Origin: a virus
DNA length: 39,185 bases
IMG/VR virus record: IMGVR_UViG_3300032046_000082
Span: 1 to 39,185 of that record
Reading direction: 5' to 3' (one strand)
Shown here: positions 32,359 to 38,758 of the stretch, piece after piece
Numbering within the stretch: position 1 is the first letter of the stretch
How the letters are laid out: the number at the start of each line of letters is the position of its first letter
Position numbers and translations under genes: made by a program
The notes under the pieces: model-generated
The model's input: the letters and a program-made list of their open reading frames with translations, nothing else
Database searches by the model: none
What the model was told of the DNA's origin: nothing

Positions 32359-34371
32359 TTATCTACGGTTTTTGTCAAGACCTTTAAAAAGCCAAGAATG
32401 ATCCGCATAAGGGTTATTTTTGTGTGATCTAAAATCTTCGGGCATACCATGTTTTTCCTCATTAGGTTTAATGTGCGAATTATCGTTCACAACCATAATA
32501 GCGTTTAGCATACTTTTGATTTTTTCGGTATTATCACCTTTCTTCATCATATCACAATTAAGGACATAAAGACCTATAGCAAGGCCCATTATATCATCAT
32601 CGTGAAAAGTTCTTCTGTGATCAGCTAATCTTGTAGGATTCTCACTAGTAATAAATGTCTTGAATTCATTAGTCATTCTAACTGAACGGATAATAACATC
32701 TTCCATACGTATGCTTCTTTCCATTTCTTGAAGAACAATAGGTCTATTATTTCCTATCATGAATCCCGGGATCAAATCGACCTTTACCATATGTCCACCA
32801 CCAATATTTTTCTCAACAGTTTTCACATAGACATTCAATCTATCACGTGTTGGTTTGTGTTGAATTTCTGCATAGTGTAAATTGATATAACCAAAATTCT
32901 TCAAGCTCTCAATAGTTGAAACACCATATCCACCACTAACATCAATAACACAATAGGCATTATTATATCTGGTTCCATAATAATATGCAATTTCAGCAAG
33001 TTGTTGTGGTGTTACCTTTCCATAGTATTCAGCAACTTGCTCAGATACTCTACGTTTAATGTCTTTAGTTTTTTGAATACCATTCTCGATATATGTCTTT
33101 GGTTCTATCAAATCACGATACTTTAACATGTTCAATGTAGAATAGTCATTTCCATACCCACTAGCAACATCGAGAGCCATTACATACTGAGCACCCTCAA
33201 TTGGGTCTTCAAAAATATACATCAACTTATCGTTGTACTCGGTTCTGATGGGTTGTCTTAATTCATTATCTTCAATTCTTTTAATGAACTCTTCATTAAT
33301 AAAGTTATCTCCAGAACCCAAAAATGAACATAAAATTTCTTGAGAAAATCTTCTCATATCACCGTTATAACCAGCCTTTGCATTTTCGAACCAAGGACTA
33401 GTTGCTGAGTATCCATCTAGAATTAATTTTGCACGTTGATCCTTAGAAAAATTAACATCAGTAATTCTTATCTCACTATCTTTAAGCTCATTTTTAACCC
33501 ATTGCAATCCAACATTGTATCTTGGATCGTTATACCACCATAATTCAATTGCTTTAAATGGTTTACCTTTTGTTCTTGCTGTTTCAAAAGTCTTATAAAA
33601 TATTGGGTCTAATCCATTTGGAGTAGATACAAAGATTACTCTACCACCTGTGTTTCTTACAGCAGCACCAGCAGATTCCCAAAACTTTTCACCCTTTTCT
33701 GTCCACGCAGTTTCATCCCAAAAAATTAGTGTTGGGGTCGGGCCTCTAAGTTTGGTAGCAGCAAATGCTTTCATTTGACTACCATTTGCATATTTCATGT
33801 GATGTGCAGAATCCTTATTACCAACCTTTTGTCTTAGATAAGCAGGACAACCATCAATAAAGTCCTTGATGTCACTCATTAACTCATCACGTGCTGTTTC
33901 AAGTTTATCTGCAATAACTGCAACATATCTATTCTCATTAAACAATACGTACCACGAAATAAAAGCACAAGTTGTTGTTGACACACCAGCCTGTCTGTAT
34001 TTGTTAGCTATATTCTCTTTGTTTTTTTGATAAGAAAGTACTAGTTCCTTTTGAAATTCGAATAGTTTGAATGGTACAATTTGACCACTTTCTCCTTTAG
34101 TTTGGTCAAAGACAGTGAGATAGGTCTCAATGAAATAGATGGGATTGATTGCACACTTAAGGTATTCATCTGTCTGCTCTGAAATTGTAAGAATGTTTGC
34201 TTGTTTGGCAATACCTTCTTTTGTGATGACAATTGGTTGATCAACATATTTTTTTCTGAGTTCTTTTACTTTCTTTTTAAGCTCAATTTTTTTGACTTCT
34301 TCTTCGGTAAGGGGTCGGTCATTATTATCTGGCTCAAAATCTAACTCATCTTCAATGTTTTTCTTAGACAT
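32359..34371 (-). CDS. Terminase large subunit, gp17-like
   Basis: 670 aa (T4 gp17 is 610). After a charged N-terminus, FKLFEFQKELVLSYQKNKEN precedes the Walker A-type loop RQAGVSTT (126-133), with Ser-Thr-Thr after Gly-Val in place of the usual Gly-Lys-Thr/Ser. Walker B plus catalytic Glu is TLIFWDE (214-220), and FVSTPNG is the coupling motif. The C-terminal RNase H-like nuclease has acidic strands at YVMALDVASGYGNDYST, YCVIDVSGG, and HDDDIMGLAIG. This is the ATP-driven packaging motor and headful nuclease. It lies upstream of the portal gene, with two late-type elements in its leader region. Confidence 0.93.
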   Translation of the reverse strand: MSKKNIEDELDFEPDNNDRPLTEEEVKKIELKKKVKELRKKYVDQPIVITKEGIAKQANILTISEQTDEYLKCAINPIYFIETYLTVFDQTKGESGQIVPFKLFEFQKELVLSYQKNKENIANKYRQAGVSTTTCAFISWYVLFNENRYVAVIADKLETARDELMSDIKDFIDGCPAYLRQKVGNKDSAHHMKYANGSQMKAFAATKLRGPTPTLIFWDETAWTEKGEKFWESAGAAVRNTGGRVIFVSTPNGLDPIFYKTFETARTKGKPFKAIELWWYNDPRYNVGLQWVKNELKDSEIRITDVNFSKDQRAKLILDGYSATSPWFENAKAGYNGDMRRFSQEILCSFLGSGDNFINEEFIKRIEDNELRQPIRTEYNDKLMYIFEDPIEGAQYVMALDVASGYGNDYSTLNMLKYRDLIEPKTYIENGIQKTKDIKRRVSEQVAEYYGKVTPQQLAEIAYYYGTRYNNAYCVIDVSGGYGVSTIESLKNFGYINLHYAEIQHKPTRDRLNVYVKTVEKNIGGGHMVKVDLIPGFMIGNNRPIVLQEMERSIRMEDVIIRSVRMTNEFKTFITSENPTRLADHRRTFHDDDIMGLAIGLYVLNCDMMKKGDNTEKIKSMLNAIMVVNDNSHIKPNEEKHGMPEDFRSHKNNPYADHSWLFKGLDKNRR

Positions 34372-34384
34372 CTATTATAGTTTT

Positions 34385-34394
34385 TTATAAATAC
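34385..34394 (-). promoter_or_regulatory. GTATTTATAA element, proximal putative late promoter of the terminase gene
   Basis: Exact core in gene sense, 13 bases before the ATG at 34371, followed by AAAACTATA as at two other genes. Confidence 0.7.
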
Positions 34395-34412
34395 TCATAA
34401 ACGCAAAACCCG
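34386..34412 (-). repeat. Element-plus-hairpin-arm repeat, copy A
   Basis: The plus-strand 27-base stretch from TATAAATACTCA through GCAAAACCCG recurs nearly identically at 34472-34499, about 86 bases away. Each copy joins a late-type element to the first arm of a hairpin. Confidence 0.75.
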
Positions 34413-34465
34413 ATACATATCTTGATGTTCGGGTTTCGAATCTCCTTCCTCCGAATGGTAGGATG
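34404..34465 (-). ncRNA. Possible small RNA between tandem elements
   Basis: If the distal element at 34471-34480 starts transcription, the first about 60 bases would contain a short bulged hairpin (CCTACC-ATTC-GGAGG, around 34448-34459) and then the long hairpin 34406-34436, followed by TTTTGCGTTT. It contains no start codon with a meaningful frame. This could be a short structured RNA, or only the long 5' leader of the terminase mRNA. Confidence 0.25.
34406..34436 (-). terminator. Hairpin, possible terminator or leader structure
   Basis: An 8-bp stem (AAACCCGA with TCGGGTTT) continues, after one bulged T, into a 4-bp stem (ACAT with ATGT) closing a 6-base loop. On the minus strand it is followed by TTTTGCGTTTATG, a weak T-tract. 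It lies between the two late-type elements. Confidence 0.5.
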
Positions 34466-34470
34466 AGCAT

Positions 34471-34480
34471 CTATAAATAC
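34471..34480 (-). promoter_or_regulatory. GTATTTATAG element, distal to the terminase gene
   Basis: Exact core pointing at the terminase gene, 99 bases before its ATG, directly after the terminator of the upstream operon. Confidence 0.55.
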
Positions 34481-34499
34481 TCAAAAAATGCAAAACCCG
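34472..34499 (-). repeat. Element-plus-hairpin-arm repeat, copy B
   Basis: Partner of 34386-34412: same TATAAATACTCA start and GCAAAACCCG end, with one extra base and one or two changes between. Confidence 0.75.
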
Positions 34500-34515
34500 T
34501 CACATGAACGGGTTT
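34493..34515 (-). terminator. Intrinsic terminator after the 34560-37414 genes
   Basis: An 8-bp stem (AAACCCGT with ACGGGTTT) with a 7-base loop. On the minus strand TTTTGCATTTTTT follows, overlapping the next late-type element. The plus strand also has a T-rich tail (GTTTACTTTT), so it may act both ways. Confidence 0.7.
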
Positions 34516-34559
34516 GTTTACTTTTCTCCACTTACAATTTTACTATGGAAGATAGCACG

Positions 34560-35066
34560 TTAAAAATCTATTCCATTATCTATCTCGTCATCACCCTCTT
34601 CTACATCTTCTTTATCCAGTACTGGAGTTGCAACAACAGGTTCCTTCACTTCACTTTCTTTAAGCATGATGTCTCTGGTAAGAAACAAATCCTTAACTTC
34701 CGATGCCTTCATGCCATAATGAAAAACAAGAAGTGGAGTTTCATCGTAAAGCACATCATTGTTATCACTCTCAACGTTCTCGTAGGCTAGACAATGGATG
34801 GTGTAATAACCATCAATATATGCCCTATCGTTTAATTCATGCAAACAAATTAAATCAAGTTTTTTTGTTTTAAGAGATAAGACCATATCAATTGATTCTT
34901 GTGGTGGAGCGTCAGCATTTCCATTAGCTGGAACATCATTCCATCCACACGCATCGGTATCAATTGAAGAAGGGTCTTTACAGAATATAAATTCGTAAAG
35001 ACCCTGCCCCTTATTGTCATAACCGATCTTTAAAACATAACAAAGTTTTAGATCGTCTTTATCCAT
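34560..35066 (-). CDS. Acidic protein of unknown function
   Basis: 168 aa, unrecognised. The N-terminal part (LKLCYVLKIGYDNKGQGLYE, then FIFCKDPSSIDTDACGWNDV) looks like a compact alpha/beta fold. The C-terminal 30 residues are strongly acidic (KEDVEEGDDEIDNGIDF) and probably disordered. Its start shares a base with the stop of the 782-aa gene, so the two are co-translated, and a terminator follows. Its place between a probable head protein and the terminase suggests a packaging or head-assembly accessory, without direct evidence. Confidence 0.55.
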   Translation of the reverse strand: MDKDDLKLCYVLKIGYDNKGQGLYEFIFCKDPSSIDTDACGWNDVPANGNADAPPQESIDMVLSLKTKKLDLICLHELNDRAYIDGYYTIHCLAYENVESDNNDVLYDETPLLVFHYGMKASEVKDLFLTRDIMLKESEVKEPVVATPVLDKEDVEEGDDEIDNGIDF

Positions 35067-37414
35067 TATTTTTTGTACTTCGATAACAAATCACTGTTTT
35101 TCTTAATCTCTGCACTTACCATTTCATCAAGTTTCTTTGATAATTTTGATTTAGATGCTTCATTAAGTGAAGGCTTTTTTAAACCTAATTGTTCTTGAAT
35201 TTTAACATTGATGATTGCTCTCAATTTAGCTTTAGCACTTTCAGAAACGTCTTCTTTTTCAGCTTTTTCTTCTTTCTTTTCTTCTGCTTTAGATTCCTTT
35301 TCTGCTTTATTCAATGATTGAGAATCTTTAGCAAAACCGAATTTTTCTTTCTTTTCACCCTTTTCTTCTTTTTCACCTTTATCTTCTGCCTTTTCTTCTT
35401 TCTTCACATTTTCTTTTGTATCGTCATCATCCTTCTTCTCAAAATTCCATGTTTCGTCAACGTACTCCATTACTGGTTCCAATGACTTATATTTCTTAGG
35501 TTTTACTGAGAATGTCTCAACACTTTCAGCAAATCTTTGGAAACCACTTTCAACAACACCTTCTTTAACTTCTGGACTCATGTATTCTGCAATTGTTTGC
35601 ATATCAGCACCAGCATAGTTACCATCACATTCGTTAGCATATCCGTTAACAAGTGATACCATTTCCATGATAGAAACTTCATTCACGTTTTCAGGATTGT
35701 AACCTCTTTCAGCCATATAAGACTTGAAAGGACTTGCTTGTTTAGTTGCATTGCCCATTGCAGCAGCATTAGGAGCACCAGCACCAAGTGCTAATTTATC
35801 TCCTTTTGATGGAACTGCACCAGTAGAACCTGCACCTGCTGCAGTAGCTACACCATTTCCACCTTCATCTTCCAAGCCCATAGCTGCAAGATGTTGGTTA
35901 ATTGCTTCTTCAATTTCGTGATCTTCTGGAATAGCCATTGCCATTTCATCAACTTCACTATCAGCACTAGCACTACTTGCACCAGCATCTGGATTATCTT
36001 CCACACCAACTGGATTTGCAGAAACTGGAGAACCATTTGATTCTTCACCTTCTTCACCAGCTTTTAAAATTTTATTTGAAAGTTCTCTCTTAAGATCGGA
36101 ATCTAGATTAGCAAGTTTGCCATCGAAAGCTGCAAGAATTGATTTCAAGAAACCACCAACCATTTCGTCAGTCAATTCGGTTGCTCTGATTTTTTGACCA
36201 GTCTTACCTACTAATTTCTCTACATCCTTAACTGCTGCGTCATCGCTACCTGCATCACCAGCACCTGCTGTTGCACCCGCATCAGCAACACCTGCTGAAC
36301 CAGCTTCTGGTGATGGCATTTCTGAACCCGCTTCTGCACCAGAGGCATCACCTGCTGGAGCTTCTGCTGATGGTACTTCTGCTGAACCAGCGTCACCAGC
36401 ATCGGCTTTAATATCCAATGCATCTAATGCTGATGCTGCTGCATCTAAGTCTGCTGTTTCTTCACTACCCTGTACTGGAGCACCTGCAGGAGCTTCTACA
36501 GATTGTCCTGCTCCCGGTTCTTCTGGAGATTTTTCTTCTTCACTACCAAAAGTTTCAGCAACAATTGCCTTTTCTTTAGTAGCTAAATCTTTGAAATGTT
36601 TCTCATCACCTAAATCAGCTTTAAGTTTTGTACCTGTATCAGCCTTTTTATTAGTATCTGCAACTTTTTGTGCTTTAGAAGCACCAGTATCATTACCGTT
36701 AATTTTTTCTTTTGCAATTTCAGATTGGCTAGGTGTTGTAGCTTTTGGAGCTTGACCTTTCTTTTCTGTGTCTGCAGTTTCTTGTGCTGTTCCAATATCT
36801 TTTCTATCAGCACCAGTAACTGTTGATGGTTCGTGGAAAGTTTTATTCTTAGCACTTGCATCATCTGATTTATTGCTATCGGCAACACCTTGTGCTTTAG
36901 AAGCACCAGTATCATTACCATTAATTTTTTCTTTTGCAATTTCTGCTTTTGGAGCATTCTCAGCTTTTGGAGCAGCACCAGTAGCCTTTTTGTCAGCTAC
37001 TACTTGTGCATTAGCAATTCCACCCTTATCTGCGTTTGTCTTTGAAAGCAATTGTTCTTCTTCGTTGATTGTTTTTGCTGGATTGAATTTTCTATCCAAG
37101 CTTTCGTTTAATGCGCTAACATAAAAATCTTTGATTTTTGATGCTTCTGCTAAACTATTATACTTGTACTTAAGTTTGTTTTCCAAACCACCAATATATG
37201 TGAAGTGTTCAACAGCAATTTCACCTTTAGTGTTTGAAGACTTGATGTAATAGCTTTGGTCTTCTTTTACGATACCTAGTGCTGAACCATCGTTAGCTCT
37301 TGAATATTCGATCAAGGTCTGCTTGTCCAATGATGTTGACTTAGATGGGGCATCAACGCTGCTCAATTCTCTGAGTCTTTTATAGAAATTCTCTTGGTTT
37401 GAAAATGATTTCAT
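35066..37414 (-). CDS. 782-aa low-complexity protein, probable prohead core/internal head protein
   Basis: A folded-looking N-terminus (residues 1-110) ends in ALNES (101-105), a candidate prohead-protease site. Then follows a long Lys/Ala/Asp-rich region with an internal duplication: EIAKEKINGNDTGASKAQ occurs at 158-175 and again at 232-249, within longer similar blocks. Residues about 290-400 are Ala/Gly/Asp/Ser/Glu-rich and surely disordered. A globular segment (SPFKSYMAERGYNPENVNEV) and a Lys/Glu-rich helical C-terminus follow, with another SLNE/A site at Glu752. No enzyme motif. Composition and cleavage-like sites fit an internal scaffold or head protein. It has a late-type element upstream. 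Confidence 0.6.
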   Translation of the reverse strand: MKSFSNQENFYKRLRELSSVDAPSKSTSLDKQTLIEYSRANDGSALGIVKEDQSYYIKSSNTKGEIAVEHFTYIGGLENKLKYKYNSLAEASKIKDFYVSALNESLDRKFNPAKTINEEEQLLSKTNADKGGIANAQVVADKKATGAAPKAENAPKAEIAKEKINGNDTGASKAQGVADSNKSDDASAKNKTFHEPSTVTGADRKDIGTAQETADTEKKGQAPKATTPSQSEIAKEKINGNDTGASKAQKVADTNKKADTGTKLKADLGDEKHFKDLATKEKAIVAETFGSEEEKSPEEPGAGQSVEAPAGAPVQGSEETADLDAAASALDALDIKADAGDAGSAEVPSAEAPAGDASGAEAGSEMPSPEAGSAGVADAGATAGAGDAGSDDAAVKDVEKLVGKTGQKIRATELTDEMVGGFLKSILAAFDGKLANLDSDLKRELSNKILKAGEEGEESNGSPVSANPVGVEDNPDAGASSASADSEVDEMAMAIPEDHEIEEAINQHLAAMGLEDEGGNGVATAAGAGSTGAVPSKGDKLALGAGAPNAAAMGNATKQASPFKSYMAERGYNPENVNEVSIMEMVSLVNGYANECDGNYAGADMQTIAEYMSPEVKEGVVESGFQRFAESVETFSVKPKKYKSLEPVMEYVDETWNFEKKDDDDTKENVKKEEKAEDKGEKEEKGEKKEKFGFAKDSQSLNKAEKESKAEEKKEEKAEKEDVSESAKAKLRAIINVKIQEQLGLKKPSLNEASKSKLSKKLDEMVSAEIKKNSDLLSKYKK
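36669..36721 (-). repeat. 53-base direct repeat, copy 1
   Basis: Identical except for one base to 36891-36943, exactly 222 bases (74 codons) away and in the same reading frame. It encodes the KEKINGNDTGASKA block of the 782-aa protein. Confidence 0.9.
36891..36943 (-). repeat. 53-base direct repeat, copy 2
   Basis: Partner of 36669-36721; the single difference is a silent third-base change in an Asn codon. Confidence 0.9.
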
Positions 37415-37461
37415 TTGTATATTAGTTTTTAAATTTATTACACTAAGCTTATTAAACTTTT

Positions 37462-37471
37462 TTATAAATAC
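37462..37471 (-). promoter_or_regulatory. GTATTTATAA element, putative late promoter of the 782-aa gene
   Basis: Exact core in gene sense, 47 bases before the ATG at 37414, followed by AAAAAAGTTTAA. It lies between two minus-strand genes, so a plus-direction reading would be antisense. Confidence 0.65.
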
Positions 37472-37516
37472 TATCTCCTAGTTGAAAAATACAATTTTTG
37501 TAAAAAATTATAACAA

Positions 37517-37807
37517 TTAGAGGGTTTTTGTTGTTTCGGGTATACCTGCATCTTTCAACTGGTCTAAAGTGACCTGTTTTGTGGACAGTATTGACTCAAC
37601 TAATGACTTGCTCATAGGCTCTTTTGTGGCGTACTTTTTAAGTATTGCGACCACCGTATCGTTAACGGCTGATGCCTCATTCAATGTAGTCATGGCTGTG
37701 GTAATTTCCTCCATTATTCTTTTGAAAGTAACCTTTTCTTGTTTCTTTTTCTCAATAAGTGCCTTAAATTGAGATTCGGTTATGTAGTAAATTTTAGGAT
37801 TTGCCAT
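37517..37807 (-). CDS. Small helical protein, possible head-processing substrate
   Basis: 96 aa, unrecognised. It begins MANPKIYYITESQFKALIEK, then a basic/acidic helix. TTLNEASAVND at residues 41-50 is a good match to a T4-type prohead-protease site (LNE/A, cut after Glu44), dividing the protein into two roughly equal halves. It has no element of its own and starts two bases after the upstream nucleotidyltransferase stop, so it is in that gene's transcript. Confidence 0.5.
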   Translation of the reverse strand: MANPKIYYITESQFKALIEKKKQEKVTFKRIMEEITTAMTTLNEASAVNDTVVAILKKYATKEPMSKSLVESILSTKQVTLDQLKDAGIPETTKTL

Positions 37808-37809
37808 TT

Positions 37810-38673
37810 TTATATTTCCATTTTTTGTTCTTTAACTGATAATTTTCTGTCAAAGCTATCATTTTTCAATTTTGATAGCTTATCTAAATAGCCTGAATTT
37901 CTCAATATTTTAAATGTTAAATTTTCAGGTGAATACTCCCCTTCCTTATATAATCCAGATTGTCTCATTTTCTTTATTCTATCTTTAACGACTTTAGCTT
38001 TTCCAGTAACGTCTTCTCCTTTATTGAAGTCATCAACTAAAATATCAATTTTATTTACAATATCGGAGACCTTCATTTGAACATCTGGTTCATCAATACT
38101 TATAAATTTCTTCATAGGCTTTCTAATCCAATCATTCTTCATCACCGAATATACACCAGATGACACGTTCTTTTCATTAGTATTCTGTACATAACATTCA
38201 ACGGTGTGGTCATCAATTTTTACTTCATGCTCTAATGACCACAATTCTTTTTTTGCTTTAAAGAACTCACCAATTATTTCAGGATCAGCATCAATTTCAT
38301 TAAAATCAAATAGAATATGAAGATCAACATCGGAATGTGGAGTGTAGTTGTAATTAGCACTACTACCAACCATTAGAATATCAGAAAACTTCTTATCTTC
38401 TATTTTACAGTATTTGATGAATTCAACAGCAATCTTTAACAATGCTTGTCTTACAACATCTTTCAATTTACCATCCTTATCCCATAATTCAGGATTAAGG
38501 TCATCATTCATCTTCACAGAGGACATATCAATGTCTTCTGGCTTGATAACTTCCGAAATCAAATCCTTAACTGTCTTATCAGTCCAAAATTTACTTGTCC
38601 AATATCTTGGCTTTGCATTTCGTCTGATCATCGGAATGGCTTTATCCTCTCCTTGTTTTGTTTCTATTGACAT
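37810..38673 (-). CDS. Late-type nucleotidyltransferase
   Basis: 287 aa. GSSANYNYTPHSDVDLHI (103-120) is a clear nucleotidyltransferase signature: Gly-Ser, then Ser-Asp-x-Asp with Asp115 and Asp117. The third acidic position is probably Glu159 in TVECYVQ. Before the core, LWDKDGKLKDVVRQALLKIA suggests a conserved N-terminal helical domain; after it a charged helical domain. Unlike the two nucleotidyltransferases in the plus-strand operon, this one is preceded by two late-type elements and sits among head genes. It may be virion-associated or act late, for example on tRNA, protein or DNA; the substrate is unknown. Confidence 0.75.
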   Translation of the reverse strand: MSIETKQGEDKAIPMIRRNAKPRYWTSKFWTDKTVKDLISEVIKPEDIDMSSVKMNDDLNPELWDKDGKLKDVVRQALLKIAVEFIKYCKIEDKKFSDILMVGSSANYNYTPHSDVDLHILFDFNEIDADPEIIGEFFKAKKELWSLEHEVKIDDHTVECYVQNTNEKNVSSGVYSVMKNDWIRKPMKKFISIDEPDVQMKVSDIVNKIDILVDDFNKGEDVTGKAKVVKDRIKKMRQSGLYKEGEYSPENLTFKILRNSGYLDKLSKLKNDSFDRKLSVKEQKMEI

Positions 38674-38695
38674 TTAGTGATTGAAATATAGTTTT

Positions 38696-38705
38696 TTATA
38701 AATAC
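38696..38705 (-). promoter_or_regulatory. GTATTTATAA element, proximal putative late promoter
   Basis: Exact core in gene sense, 22 bases before the ATG at 38673, followed by AAAACTATA as at the terminase gene. Confidence 0.65.
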
Positions 38706-38714
38706 AGAAAAAAG

Positions 38715-38724
38715 CAATAAATAC
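38715..38724 (-). promoter_or_regulatory. GTATTTATTG element, distal putative late promoter
   Basis: Second exact core for the same gene, 41 bases before its ATG and 19 bases from the proximal copy. Confidence 0.6.
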
Positions 38725-38736
38725 TGAACCAAATTA

Positions 38737-38746
38737 GTATTTATCT
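38737..38746 (+). promoter_or_regulatory. GTATTTATCT element, putative late promoter of the right-edge gene
   Basis: Exact core in plus sense, 12 bases before the ATG at 38759; back to back with the minus copies at 38696-38724. Confidence 0.6.
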
Positions 38747-38758
38747 AAAAAAGAGAAA

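Noticed and set aside
32340-32380. Possible hairpin (AAAACC...GGTTTT) after the terminase stop
   Set aside because: A six-bp stem with an about 20-base loop and no convincing T-tract; not supported as a terminator.
34400-34470. A tRNA-like T-loop string (GGTTTCGAATC) upstream of the terminase gene
   Set aside because: The flanking bases do not form a 5-bp T-stem, and no acceptor or anticodon stem could be paired on either strand. The bases are better explained by the CCCG/CGGG hairpin.
36220-36978. Gln/Leu/Lys-rich frames within the 782-aa gene
   Set aside because: They are frame-shifted readings of a repetitive Ala/Gly/Asp-coding stretch, with no independent signal.
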